A stretch of 40,615 bases of DNA, taken from the NCBI GenBank assembly GCA_937873225.1, contig CALMVN010000183.1, positions 1 to 40,615 of the forward strand, written 5' to 3'. A model generated the notes under the pieces. That model worked only from the letters and a program-made list of their open reading frames with translations. It was not told where the DNA came from and ran no database searches. A program made the position numbers and the translations under genes. This DNA comes from an uncultured Acetobacteraceae bacterium (GTDB lineage: Bacteria > Pseudomonadota > Alphaproteobacteria > Acetobacterales > Acetobacteraceae). Positions 1 to 11,068 of the stretch are shown here, piece after piece. Positions within the stretch are counted from its first letter, which is position 1. Every line of letters begins with the position of its first letter.

Positions 1-213
1 GTCGAAGCCGCCGCGGTACCCGCCGCCCCGGTACGGGCCGACGAAGTAGCCGCCGCCGAAACCGCGGTCGTAGCCGTCGTAGCCGCCGGCGTCGTAGTAG
101 CCGCCCCCATACCCGTAATCGCCGCCATCCACCGCGCAACCGGCCAGCGGCGTGGCCGCCAGCAGGCCGAAAGCCAGGACGACGAACGGGACGCCTGCGG
201 ATCGCGCGGTCAT
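1..213 (-). CDS. Gly/Tyr-rich lipoprotein, partial (runs off the left edge)
   Basis: Reading the minus strand from the ATG at 213 gives a short basic n-region, a hydrophobic stretch (VPFVVLAFGLLAATPLAGC) ending in an LAGC lipobox, then a low-complexity Gly/Tyr/Asp-rich tail. The cysteine predicts lipid attachment after signal peptidase II cleavage, so the product should sit in a membrane facing the periplasm or surface. The start overlaps the stop of the upstream VOC gene in an ATGA, which suggests translational coupling. The C-terminus lies outside the window. Gly/Tyr-rich tails occur in many small envelope lipoproteins of unknown role, so I assign no function. It is too short and truncated for the ORF track. 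Confidence 0.7.
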   Translation of the reverse strand, partial: MTARSAGVPFVVLAFGLLAATPLAGCAVDGGDYGYGGGYYDAGGYDGYDRGFGGGYFVGPYRGGGYRGGFD

Positions 214-1154
214 TGTGCGGCTCCCGTGGCGGCGGTCGACCATTCGAGCAGGCCGAACAGGGCACCCCCCGGATCGGCGACCAGGGCGATCCTGCCGCCA
301 TGCCGGTCGAGGTGCGGCGGCAGCACCACGTGGCCGCCCAGCGCGGTGACGCGGTCCGCGGTCGCGGCGGCGTCGTCGACGCGGACATAGCTGATCCAGC
401 GCGACCGCGGGTTGGTCCAGCCGGACGGGAACGGGTTGACGCTGGCCCGCGCATAGCCGTCCGAGGCCAGGATCAGGTGCCGGGCGTCGCTCGCGTCCGG
501 CAGCGCGAACACCGAGTCGCCGAACACCGTCCCGTAGAACGCGGCAGCGGTCTGCGGATCGGTGGTGACGAGCGAGCTCCAGATCCAGTCGCCGGGATCG
601 GCCAGCAGGTCGGGCGGATCGCCGCTGTCCGAGGCCAGCATGGCGAACACCGCACCCTGCGGATCGGCGAGCACGGCGCCCTGCCCGAGATGGGCGAGGC
701 TTTGCGACCTGAGCAGCAGCTTGGCGCCGTTCTGCACCGCGAGCGCCTCGGCCTTGTCGATGTCGGGAGTGGCGATGAACGAGACCCAGGACGGGCGCCT
801 GCCCGGGCGAAGCGGCCGCTGCAGGATGCCGGCCACGGTCTGACCGTTCAGCGAGGCCTGCCCGAAGAAGCCGGCTTCGGTGGTGATGTTCTGGAACGAC
901 CAGCCGAACAGCGATTCGTAGAAGCGCTCCGCCGCCACCAGGTCCGGCGTCACCAGCTCGGCGAACACCAGCTTGCCCGCGTGGTGCTCGCCGCTTGCCG
1001 GCGCCACCAGCGGCGGCAGGTCGGTGGACGCGGCCCGGGCGGGAACGGCGCCGCCGACGACGGCAGCACCCAGCAGCAGGGCCAGGACCCGGTGCATCCG
1101 GCGCGGCCGGCGATCGCCGGTCCTGTCCGGACCGGGTGCGGACGGGTGAAGCAT
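210..1154 (-). CDS. Exported VOC-family (glyoxalase-like) protein with two VOC domains
   Basis: The protein has two vicinal-oxygen-chelate repeats. The first starts around GKLVFAELVTPDLVAAERFY and the second around WSSLVTTDPQTAAAFYGTVF, each with the G-Q-or-D-P-x-G-A-x-F/FG-L end typical of the fold. I chose the ATG at 1154 (MLHPS) over the ORF-track start at 1187 because an AGGAGG-type ribosome site lies just upstream. A basic n-region and hydrophobic segment (MHRVLALLLGAAVVGGAVPARA) predict export. The VOC fold covers glyoxalases, dioxygenases and resistance proteins, and the substrate cannot be told from sequence. The gene follows the aspartic protease by 99 bp and overlaps the next lipoprotein by 4 bp. 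A signal peptide on a VOC protein is uncommon, since most act in the cytoplasm. Confidence 0.85.
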   Translation of the reverse strand: MLHPSAPGPDRTGDRRPRRMHRVLALLLGAAVVGGAVPARAASTDLPPLVAPASGEHHAGKLVFAELVTPDLVAAERFYESLFGWSFQNITTEAGFFGQASLNGQTVAGILQRPLRPGRRPSWVSFIATPDIDKAEALAVQNGAKLLLRSQSLAHLGQGAVLADPQGAVFAMLASDSGDPPDLLADPGDWIWSSLVTTDPQTAAAFYGTVFGDSVFALPDASDARHLILASDGYARASVNPFPSGWTNPRSRWISYVRVDDAAATADRVTALGGHVVLPPHLDRHGGRIALVADPGGALFGLLEWSTAATGAAQ

Positions 1155-1253
1155 GGTGGTCCTCCTTTGGCGGCGGGTGGTCGCCAAGACCCGGGCGGTC
1201 GACGCAACGGAATAAGCGGCGACCGCCTTCGCGGTTCCGCCGGACCCGCTCCG

Positions 1254-4150
<2,897 letters not shown>

Positions 4151-4154
<4 letters not shown>

Positions 4155-4858
4155 GGGAGGCTCTCGATCCGGGCCGCCAGCGCCGCCCCCAGGAAGGCGA
4201 GCGCCGCGGCGCCGCCGCTGCCGGCGGTGCCCCCGGTCATGCTGGCCGGCAGCCCGTCCTGCAGCACCTGCGCATCCCGGCTCGCCAGCGCCAGAAGCAT
4301 CGGCGGCTGGTTCCGCACCGTCACCCGGAGCAGCGCGTCGTGCGCGGCAAGCGGCGCCGCCTCGCCGTGCAGCACGCCGGCGTCGAGCGGCGCGATCCTG
4401 ACCCGGACGTCCCGCCGACCGAGCAGGCGCACCACCGTGCCGGGGGGGAGGCTGCGCGCCAGCAGCCGCTCCGACAGGCCCTGCGACGGTTCCTCGACCC
4501 AGAGCAGCGCGGAATCGATGCCGAGCAGGCGCGGCAGGTCGCAGGCGACGCATTCGCCCAGGTCGGTCGCCCGGATCAGCGCCAGCACCGCCTCGCGCAC
4601 CCGGTCCGACAGGCCCAGCGCCGCGCGTCCGGCCTGAAGCACGGTCTCGGCCCGGGCGCTCATGCTGGCCGCCTGCTGCCGTGCCGCGTCGATCATCGCC
4701 GCCATGTGGTCGGCCAGGGTATCGCCGTGCACGCGGCGCGGCGGCGACAGCACCTCGTACAGGTCGGTCTGCGTCGCCAGCCAGTCCGGGTTCTCGGCGA
4801 GGAAGCGCGCCACCCGGTCTTCCTCGCTGTCCCGCCCCGGCGCGTTCTCATTGTCCAT
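4151..4858 (-). CDS. DUF484 family protein
   Basis: The protein is about 235 residues, starting [16 protein letters not shown]. The N-terminus carries [19 protein letters not shown], the characteristic opening of the DUF484 family, followed by a helical linker and a GAF-like C-terminal half. Its biochemical role is not established. The family is often found next to xerC, as here, where the stop overlaps the xerC start. I prefer the ATG at 4858 to the ORF-track start at 4906 because conservation begins near there and a GGGAG lies 13 bases upstream, but this start is not certain. priA is divergent, with about 146 bp between the two starts. Confidence 0.85.
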
Positions 4859-5004
4859 CGGGCGGATCGCTCCCATTCTGGAGAACACCGCCCGCACTGG
4901 ATGCAACCCTGTCCGTCACGCGTATCACGCCGCAGAGATTAGACCTCCCCGCCGCATCGGCAAGCCGCCCCGACGCGTCCCGTGCCGCCGCCAGGCGGGT
5001 TCCG

Positions 5005-7200
5005 GTGCTGCTGCCCTACCCGTTCGCCGGCGCGTTCGACTACGCGTGTCCCGCATCGCCCGCGCTGGAGCCGGGCGACGTGGTGCTGGTGCCGCTCAAC
5101 CGGCGCGCCGAGGTGGGGGTGGTGTGGGACGCGCCGGACGGGCTGCCGGCCGACCTCCTTCCTCCAGGCGCAGCCCCGGTGCCCGATGGCAAGCTGAAGC
5201 CGGTGTCCGCCCTGCTCGACGTGCCGCGCATGCCGGCCAGCCTGCGACGCTTCGTCGACTGGGTCGCCGGCTACACCCTGACCCCGCCCGGGCTGGTGCT
5301 GGCGATGGCGCTGCGGATCAACGCGGCGCAGCCCCTGCCCGTCACCACCGGCTGGGTCCGCTCCGGCAGCAACTCGGTGTCGGTCCGGTCCACCCCGGCG
5401 CGCAACCGGGTGCTGCAGGCGCTGGCCGACGGGATGCCGCGCGGCACCGCGGAGCTCGCGCGCCTGGCCGGGGTCGGGAGCGGGGTGGTGCGCGGCATGG
5501 CGGAAGCCGGGCTGCTTCGCGAACAGGAGGTCGCCGCCGCGCCGTCGTTCGGCCGGCCGGATCCGGACCATGTCGGGCCGGGCCTGTCCGCCGACCAGGA
5601 GCGCGTGGCGGCGGCCTTGCGCGGGCTGGTGCAGGCGCGCCGGTTCCAGGCCGCCCTGCTCGACGGCGTCACCGGCTCGGGCAAGACCGAGACCTACCTG
5701 GAGGCGGTGGCGGCGTGCCTGGCGGAAGGCCGCCAGGCGCTGGTGCTGCTGCCGGAGATCGCGCTGTCCTCGCAATGGCTGCAGCGTTTCCAACGCCGGT
5801 TCGGGGTGGAGCCGGCGGTGTGGCATTCCGACCTCGGCTCCAAGCGCCGCCGGATCACCTGGCGCGCGGTCGCCGGGGGCGAGGCGCCGGTGGTGGTGGG
5901 CGCGCGCTCGGCCCTGTTCCTGCCGTTCCCCGACCTCGGCCTGGTGGTGGTCGACGAGGAGCACGAGACCGCGTTCAAGCAGGAGGACGGGGTGTCCTAC
6001 CACGCCCGCGACATGGCGGTGGTGCGGGCGCGCCTGGCGGAGGCGCCGGTGCTGCTGGTGTCCGCGACCCCCAGCCTGGAAACCCTGACCAACGTCGAGA
6101 CCGGCCGCTACCGGCACCTGTCCCTGTCGGTCCGGCACGGCGGCGCGCGCCTGCCTGAGGTGGCGGCGGTGGACCTGCGCGACCACCCGCCCGAGCGCGG
6201 CCGCTTCCTGTCGCCGCCGCTGATCGAGGCGGTGGCGGGAACCCTGCACCGGGCCGAGCAGGCGATGCTGTTCCTCAACCGCCGCGGCTACGCCCCCCTG
6301 ACCCTGTGCCGCGCCTGCGGCCACCGCATCCAGTGCCCGAACTGCACCGCCTGGCTGGTCGAGCACCGCGCCCGGCGCCAGCTCGCCTGCCACCATTGCG
6401 GCCACACCGAGGCGGTGCCGGTGCACTGCCCGTCCTGCCGCGCCGAGAACAGCCTGACCCCGATCGGTCCCGGCGTGGAGCGCATCACCGAGGAGGCGCG
6501 CACCACCTTCCCCGACGCCCGCATCCTGGTGATGGCCAGCGACACCCTGCCGGGCCCGACCGCCGCCGCCGAGGCGGTGCGTCGCATCGCCGAGCGCGAG
6601 GTCGACCTGGTGATCGGCACCCAGATCGTCGCCAAGGGCTGGCACTTCCCCGGGCTGACCCTGGTCGGCGTGGTCGATGCCGATCTCGGCCTCGCCGGCG
6701 GCGACCTGCGCGCGGCCGAGCGCACCGTGCAGCTGCTGCACCAGGTCGCCGGCCGCGCCGGACGCGCCGAGCAGCCGGGCCGCGTGCTGCTGCAGACCTA
6801 CAGCCCGGAGCACCCGGTGATGCAGGCCCTGGTCGCCGGCGACTTCGCCCGCTTCATGGAGCGCGAGGCCGAGCAGCGCCGTCCCGGCCATTGGCCGCCG
6901 TTCGGCCGGCTGGCGGCGCTGATCGTCAGCGCCGACACCGCCGAGGCGGCAGACCAGGCGGCGGCGGCGCTCGGACGCAGCGCGCCGACGGGGGAGGGGT
7001 TGCAGGTGCTGGGCCCGGCGCCGGCGCCGCTGGCGATCCTGCGCGGCCGGCACCGCCGCCGCCTGCTGCTGCGCACCCGACGCGAGGTGGCGGTGCAGCC
7101 GATCCTGCGCCACTGGATGACCGCCTGGCGCGCCCTGGCCCCCACCGTGCCGCGCTCGGTTCAGGTCGACGTCGACGTCGACCCGGTGTCGTTCCTGTGA
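5005..7200 (+). CDS. priA: Primosomal protein N' (replication restart helicase PriA)
   Basis: PriA is an SF2 3'-5' helicase that reloads the replisome at stalled forks. The chain has the N-terminal 3'-end-binding region ([12 protein letters not shown]), Walker [12 protein letters not shown] near residue 220, the DEEH box ([12 protein letters not shown]) near 317, and eight zinc-ligand cysteines in four pairs (CRAC, CPNC, CHHC, CPSC) around 435-490. The C-terminal helicase motif is [12 protein letters not shown]. The start is difficult: in this frame the only ATG/GTG/TTG codons upstream of the body are at 4681, deep inside DUF484, and at 5005. The GTG at 5005 gives 731 residues, the usual PriA length, but begins a few residues inside the first conserved strand, so a CTG start slightly upstream is possible. 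Confidence 0.93.
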   Translation: MLLPYPFAGAFDYACPASPALEPGDVVLVPLNRRAEVGVVWDAPDGLPADLLPPGAAPVPDGKLKPVSALLDVPRMPASLRRFVDWVAGYTLTPPGLVLAMALRINAAQPLPVTTGWVRSGSNSVSVRSTPARNRVLQALADGMPRGTAELARLAGVGSGVVRGMAEAGLLREQEVAAAPSFGRPDPDHVGPGLSADQERVAAALRGLVQARRFQAALLDGVTGSGKTETYLEAVAACLAEGRQALVLLPEIALSSQWLQRFQRRFGVEPAVWHSDLGSKRRRITWRAVAGGEAPVVVGARSALFLPFPDLGLVVVDEEHETAFKQEDGVSYHARDMAVVRARLAEAPVLLVSATPSLETLTNVETGRYRHLSLSVRHGGARLPEVAAVDLRDHPPERGRFLSPPLIEAVAGTLHRAEQAMLFLNRRGYAPLTLCRACGHRIQCPNCTAWLVEHRARRQLACHHCGHTEAVPVHCPSCRAENSLTPIGPGVERITEEARTTFPDARILVMASDTLPGPTAAAEAVRRIAEREVDLVIGTQIVAKGWHFPGLTLVGVVDADLGLAGGDLRAAERTVQLLHQVAGRAGRAEQPGRVLLQTYSPEHPVMQALVAGDFARFMEREAEQRRPGHWPPFGRLAALIVSADTAEAADQAAAALGRSAPTGEGLQVLGPAPAPLAILRGRHRRRLLLRTRREVAVQPILRHWMTAWRALAPTVPRSVQVDVDVDPVSFL

Positions 7201-7224
7201 ACGTCGTTCATATAAACGACGTTC
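7199..7224. repeat. Perfect 10-bp inverted repeat at the priA stop
   Basis: GAACGTCGTT and AACGACGTTC are exact reverse complements separated by CATATA, and the left arm overlaps the priA stop codon. The element lies between two convergent genes, so a two-way terminator hairpin is the simplest reading. However, no T-run follows on either strand. A protein-binding operator-like site is the alternative. The AT-rich centre is unusual for this region. Confidence 0.75.
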
Positions 7225-7237
7225 AAGCGGAAACCGC

Positions 7238-7516
7238 CTAGTCCTCGTGCTTGCGGTGGCCGCGGCCGCTCTGCGTCTTTTCCGCGGCGACTCCCGCGGC
7301 GTGCTGCTTTTCCAGCTTGCCGGCGGTGGCGGTGCTGGTGTTGTCGCCGGCGACCGCGCCTTCGACCGCCTTGGAGGCAGCGCCCTTGGCCGCACCCTGG
7401 CCCTCGGTCGGCGACGGCGCCGGGCCGCCCTCCGGAACGTTGTCCTCCGGCCTGGGGTGATGCCCCTTCACCGTGCCGTGGCTGGTGATCTCGTCACTGC
7501 GTTCATGCTTGCTCAT
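7238..7516 (-). CDS. Small hydrophilic protein of unknown function
   Basis: This 92-residue, highly charged protein is rich in Gly, Ala, Lys, Glu and His. It begins MSKHERSDEITSHGTVKGHH and has no hydrophobic segment and no recognisable domain. It looks intrinsically disordered, like many small stress-associated proteins, but that is only compositional resemblance. A good ribosome site (AAGGA) precedes the ATG at 7516. Upstream, on the same strand, is an imperfect match to an EcfG-type stress promoter (see 7546-7570). It is convergent with priA and divergent from the epoxide hydrolase. Confidence 0.7.
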   Translation of the reverse strand: MSKHERSDEITSHGTVKGHHPRPEDNVPEGGPAPSPTEGQGAAKGAASKAVEGAVAGDNTSTATAGKLEKQHAAGVAAEKTQSGRGHRKHED

Positions 7517-7545
7517 CGCTGATCCTTCCGAAGCGTCCGCCGTTC

Positions 7546-7570
7546 AACCCGTCGCGGTTTGGGGAGTTGC
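7546..7570 (-). promoter_or_regulatory. Possible EcfG-like promoter for the 92-aa protein
   Basis: On the minus strand GCAAC, 16 bases, then GGTT are present. The alphaproteobacterial general stress consensus is GGAAC-N16/17-CGTT, so each element has one mismatch while the spacing is right. The site ends about 30 bases before the start codon. This is weaker evidence than the match at 35636-35660. Confidence 0.3.
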
Positions 7571-7595
7571 CCCCACCGACCGGAGGAGGATCGGC

Positions 7596-8738
7596 ATGCA
7601 ACCGTTCACCGTGGCGTGGGACGAGGCGACGCTGGACCGCATACGCGGGCGGCTGCGCGACCAACGCATCCCGCCGACGCCCGAGCACGCCGGATGGCGC
7701 TACGGCTGCGATCCCGGGTTCCTGCGCGACCTGTGCGCCTACTGGGCGGACGGCTTCGACGTCCGTGCCGCCGCCGCCGAGCTGAACCGGTTCCCGCAGG
7801 TGCTGCACCGGGTGGAGGACATCGACCTTCACGCCATCCACCTCGTCGGCGAGGCGCAGGGGCGCCGGCCGCTTCTCCTCACCCATGGCTGGCCGGGCTC
7901 GGTCTACGAGTTCTGGCAGGTGGCGGAGCCGCTGGCGTTCCCGTCCCGCCACGGCGGGAACGCCGCGGACGCGTTCGACCTCGTGATCCCCTCGCTGCCC
8001 GGCTTCGGCTTTTCCGGCAAGCCCGCCTCGCCGGTCGGCGCGCGCACCACCGCGCGGCTGTTCGACCGCCTGATGCGCGACGGCTTCGGCTACGGCCGCT
8101 ACCTGGCCCAGGGCGGCGACTGGGGCGCCGGCGTCAGCGCCTGGCTGGCGCTGGAGCACACCGCCTCCATCCGCGCCATCCACCTCAACTACCTGCTGGT
8201 GCAGCCGGACGCGCAGCCGGACACCGACGAGGAGACGGCATGGAAGGCGGCGTTCGACGCGTCGGAACAGGCGCTCGGCGCCTATGCCCACCTGCAGCGG
8301 ACCAGGCCGTCATCGCTGAACTACGCCATGGCGGACAACCCTGTCGCCCTGGCCGCCTGGATCGTGGAACGGTTCCACGACTGGGCTGACCTGCGCGAGC
8401 AACCGTTCGAGGCGGTGTTCTCCCGCGACCGGCTGCTGACCAACCTCATGATCTACGTGGCCAACGACGCCTTCCCGACCTCGACCTGGTACTACGCGGC
8501 TGCCGAGGCGGAGGGCGTGCGCCGGATGCCGCCAGGCCGGCGCGTGACCGTCCCCACCGCGTTCGCGGCTTATCCCGATCCGCGCTCGCCGACGCCGCCA
8601 CGCTCCTGGGTCGAGCGCGGCTACGACGTCACGCGCTGGACCGAGCAGCCGCGCGGCGGGCACTTCGCCGCCATGGAGGCGCCGGACCTGTTCGTCGAGG
8701 ATCTGCGCGCCTGGGCGCGGGCATTGCCGCCGGATTGA
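7596..8738 (+). CDS. Epoxide hydrolase (EHN-type alpha/beta hydrolase)
   Basis: The 380-residue protein opens with the epoxide hydrolase N-terminal segment (PFTVAWDEATLDRIRGRL) and continues as an alpha/beta hydrolase. The HGWPGS oxyanion motif is at about 97 and the nucleophile is Asp175 in GGDWGAG. An aspartate rather than serine at this site marks epoxide or haloalkane chemistry. The catalytic histidine is His356 in GGHFAAME. It would open epoxides to diols in the cytoplasm. I took the ATG at 7596, which has a strong GGAGGAGG site, rather than the earlier ORF-track start. A short hairpin follows the stop. The natural substrate is unknown. It lies directly upstream of the broken alcohol dehydrogenase, so the two may once have worked on related compounds. 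Confidence 0.9.
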   Translation: MQPFTVAWDEATLDRIRGRLRDQRIPPTPEHAGWRYGCDPGFLRDLCAYWADGFDVRAAAAELNRFPQVLHRVEDIDLHAIHLVGEAQGRRPLLLTHGWPGSVYEFWQVAEPLAFPSRHGGNAADAFDLVIPSLPGFGFSGKPASPVGARTTARLFDRLMRDGFGYGRYLAQGGDWGAGVSAWLALEHTASIRAIHLNYLLVQPDAQPDTDEETAWKAAFDASEQALGAYAHLQRTRPSSLNYAMADNPVALAAWIVERFHDWADLREQPFEAVFSRDRLLTNLMIYVANDAFPTSTWYYAAAEAEGVRRMPPGRRVTVPTAFAAYPDPRSPTPPRSWVERGYDVTRWTEQPRGGHFAAMEAPDLFVEDLRAWARALPPD

Positions 8739-8753
8739 GGCGTCCCGGACGCC
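8739..8753 (+). terminator. Short hairpin directly after the epoxide hydrolase stop
   Basis: GGCGTC-CCG-GACGCC forms a perfect 6-bp stem with a 3-base loop starting at the base after the stop codon. There is no following T-run, so intrinsic termination would be weak. It could be an mRNA 3' end protector. Confidence 0.35.
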
Positions 8754-8801
8754 GATCGCGTCGTTGCAGCCGTGTTCCTTCCGGGTACCAGGAGCGTTTC
8801 C

Positions 8802-9290
8802 ATGAAGGCAGTCGTCTGGCACGGCATCGGCGACATCCGCCTCGACGAGGTGCCCGATCCGAGGATCGAGGCGCCGACCGATGCGGTGATTCGCCTGACC
8901 GCGTCCGCATCTGCGGCACCGTCAGTGGCATGAAGCCCGGCACCCTCCTCGGCCACGAGGGCATCGGTGTGGTCGAGGCGCCAGGCGGGCAGGTGCGCAA
9001 CTTCGACATCGGCGGCCGGGTGATGGTGTGCTCCACCGTGTCCTGCGGCGTGTGCTCGTGCTGCCGCGCCGGCGACACCGCGCAGTGCGACAGCGCCAAC
9101 CCCAACGGCCCGTCTGCCGGCACCAGCTTCTTCGGCGGACCGGAAACCACCGAGCCGATGAACGGGCCGCAGGCGCAGCGGGCGGGCATCCCGTTCGCGT
9201 CCAACACGCTGGTCAGGCTGCCGGAGCAGTCAGCGACGACCAGGCGATCCTGCTCAGCGACACCGTGACGGTATACGGCTGCGGCTGCGT
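8802..9290 (+). pseudogene. Zinc-dependent alcohol dehydrogenase, N-terminal remnant (frameshifted)
   Basis: An AGGAG site and ATG at 8802 start MKAVVWHGIGDIRLDEVPDP, the typical opening of a medium-chain zinc alcohol dehydrogenase. The frame ends early at 8934. Homology then continues in a second frame (AICGT, missing about ten codons before GMKPGTLLGHEG) through the structural-zinc cysteines (CGVCSCCRAGDTAQC) and GTSFFGGPE. It jumps to a third frame at VSDDQAILLSD, where a further short deletion joins it to TVTVYGCG. Homology stops near 9290, about half way through the protein. Two frameshifts plus deletions make it non-functional. The C-terminal part of the same family lies at 13593-13941, across a 4.3 kb block. 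Confidence 0.85.
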
Positions 9291-9313
9291 TCCGGCTTCC
9301 GTACTGTGTTCAG

Positions 9314-9510
9314 CTAGATGTTTTCCGGATCCCGGTCGTCGGCGTTCCCCTGGCCCTCGAACACCCTGATCCCATCCCGCTCGACCACCTCCGCCCGCAG
9401 CGCGATGGTTTGACCCTGATCGTTCGCCAGTACGCCCACATAGGCGCCACTGGCGTCGCGACCGAGCCGAAAGCGGTAGATGCAGCCGCGGCAGACGGAG
9501 CGGCAGGTGC
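9314..9510 (-). pseudogene. Unassigned open-frame fragment without a start
   Basis: On the minus strand a frame runs from just after the SDR stop to a TAG at 9314-9316, reading IYRFRLGRDASGAYVGVLA and ending NADDRDPENI. Its balanced composition looks protein-like, but there is no ATG start and I do not recognise a family. It may be the tail of a gene truncated when the block at 9.3-13.6 kb was assembled, or chance. Otherwise I see nothing in 9291-9511. Confidence 0.25.
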
Positions 9511-9511
9511 T

Positions 9512-10261
9512 TCAGACCTGCGCCCAGCCACCGTCCACCGACAGCTCGATGCCGGTCACATAGGATGCGTCGTCGGAGGCGAGGAACAGGGCAGGCCTGG
9601 CAACCTCCTCGGCCGAACCGATACGAGCCATGGGAATTTGGCCCGCCGCTTGCGCCTTCACCTGCTCGATCATCCCGTCCGGCATGCCGACCTTCCGCAT
9701 GAGGTCGGTGTCGATCTGTCCTGGCGCCAGCGCATTCACCCGGATGCCCTTGGCCGAAAGCTCCGCCGTAAGTGACCGTGCCAGCGACCGGATCGCTGCC
9801 TTGGTCGCCGAGTACACGCTGAAGCCCTGGCGTCCCTGCGCGCCCAGGATCGAGGTATTGAGGATGATTGAGCCGCCGGCTGTCATCAGCGGCACGAGCT
9901 TCTGCACGGTGAAATAGGTGCCTTTCAGGTTGGTATCGACCGTGAAATCGAAATCATCCTCCGACACCTGCTCGAGCGGCCCGGGCCTGCCGCCGCCCGC
10001 GTTGGCGAACAGCACATCGACACGGCCATGGTTCTGCCCGACATGGCTGGCCAGAGCATCAAGGTCCGCCAAGCTGGCGATGTCGCTGCGGAACGGCTCC
10101 ACCCGATCACCGATCTCCCGCGCCGCGGCGTCAAGTGCGGCCTGGTTGCGACCGGTGATGACGACCGTCGCACCCTCCTCGACGAACAGTCTGGCCGTGG
10201 CCAGTCCCATGCCCGCGCTGCCACCGGTAACGACTGCGATCTTCCCGTCCAACTTGCCCAT
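9512..10261 (-). CDS. SDR-family NAD(P)-dependent oxidoreductase
   Basis: This 249-residue classical short-chain dehydrogenase carries the cofactor motif GGSAGMG at 13-19, NAG in LFANAGG near 88, and the catalytic Ser137, Tyr150 and Lys154 (YSATK). The C-terminal ASYVTGIELSVDGGWAQV is the usual SDR end. The ATG at 10261 has an AGGAG site; the ORF-track extension upstream is not coding. It is divergent from a TetR regulator with about 100 bp between starts, and a perfect palindrome lies in that gap. TetR control of a neighbouring SDR is a common arrangement, so induction by a small molecule is likely. The substrate is unknown. Local GC is lower than in flanking genes. Confidence 0.9.
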   Translation of the reverse strand: MGKLDGKIAVVTGGSAGMGLATARLFVEEGATVVITGRNQAALDAAAREIGDRVEPFRSDIASLADLDALASHVGQNHGRVDVLFANAGGGRPGPLEQVSEDDFDFTVDTNLKGTYFTVQKLVPLMTAGGSIILNTSILGAQGRQGFSVYSATKAAIRSLARSLTAELSAKGIRVNALAPGQIDTDLMRKVGMPDGMIEQVKAQAAGQIPMARIGSAEEVARPALFLASDDASYVTGIELSVDGGWAQV

Positions 10262-10330
10262 GTCCAACTCCTGACGCGCTCTTCGCCGGCGGCACCCACG
10301 GAGTGGCGCAACGACAGCGGGACAAATATA

Positions 10331-10344
10331 TGAAGCATGCTTCA
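10331..10344. promoter_or_regulatory. Perfect 14-bp palindrome, candidate TetR operator
   Basis: TGAAGCATGCTTCA reads identically on both strands and lies in the gap between the divergent SDR and TetR genes, beside an AT-rich stretch (AAATATATGAAG) suitable for a promoter. Size and position fit an operator for the adjacent TetR repressor, controlling both genes. The ATG inside the palindrome is the ORF-track start of tetR; I therefore prefer the next ATG at 10361. Confidence 0.6.
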
Positions 10345-10360
10345 GTTCTGGGATTCGCAT

Positions 10361-11005
10361 ATGGCAACCAGCCTTCCCGCAGACCTCAACCGGCGGAAAA
10401 CACCGCGTCAGGCCCGATCCACTGTCACTGTGGAGACGATCTTCGACGCGACCATTCAGGTTTTGCTGGCGACGGGATCCACCAGGCTGAACACTACGCG
10501 GGTGTCGCACCGCGCCGGCGTCTCGGTGGGCACCCTCTACCAGTATTTCCCCAACAAGCAGGCCTTGCTTCTGGCCGTTCTGGAGCGTCACCTCGCGATG
10601 CTCGCGAGCGTCGTCGAGGACGCCTGCCTGACTCATCGGGACCAGAAGGTGCAGGTGATGGCCGAGGCCGTTGCAACGGCCTACCTGCACGCGAAGGCGC
10701 AGCAGCACGAGGTTTCCCGCGCCCTGTATCTGATCGCGACCGAACTGGATGCGAGGGGTTCAGTCGAGGCCGCCACGCGCCGTGCCGAACAGGCAGTCGC
10801 GGAAATGTTGATGACTGCCAGCGACGGTTGTTTCGCCGATGCGCCGCTGGTTGCCCGGGTTCTTCTGGCCGCGATCTTCGGGGCGGTGCGGGCGCTCCAT
10901 GAACAGGGTGCGCCGCCCAGGATCGGCGGCGATGTCGAGCAGGAGCTTGTCAGCATGTGCCGCGCCTACCTTGCGGCGGCAGGACGAACAGGCTGGACAG
11001 CTTAG
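10361..11005 (+). CDS. TetR/AcrR-family transcriptional regulator
   Basis: The 214-residue protein has an N-terminal TetR helix-turn-helix: TVETIFDATIQVLL then TRVSHRAGVSVGTLYQYFPN, the family signature ending in YxYFxNK. A mostly helical ligand-binding and dimerisation domain follows. I use the ATG at 10361 (MATSLP) because the upstream ATG at 10337 sits in the centre of a palindrome that looks like an operator. It is divergent from the SDR gene, which it probably represses together with itself. The ligand is unknown. Confidence 0.88.
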   Translation: MATSLPADLNRRKTPRQARSTVTVETIFDATIQVLLATGSTRLNTTRVSHRAGVSVGTLYQYFPNKQALLLAVLERHLAMLASVVEDACLTHRDQKVQVMAEAVATAYLHAKAQQHEVSRALYLIATELDARGSVEAATRRAEQAVAEMLMTASDGCFADAPLVARVLLAAIFGAVRALHEQGAPPRIGGDVEQELVSMCRAYLAAAGRTGWTA

Positions 11006-11068
11006 CGCCTCGGCCGGTCGTCTCGGACGATGCGGTCGATCTGCGCTGCCTGACGGGTTCTGGCGGGA

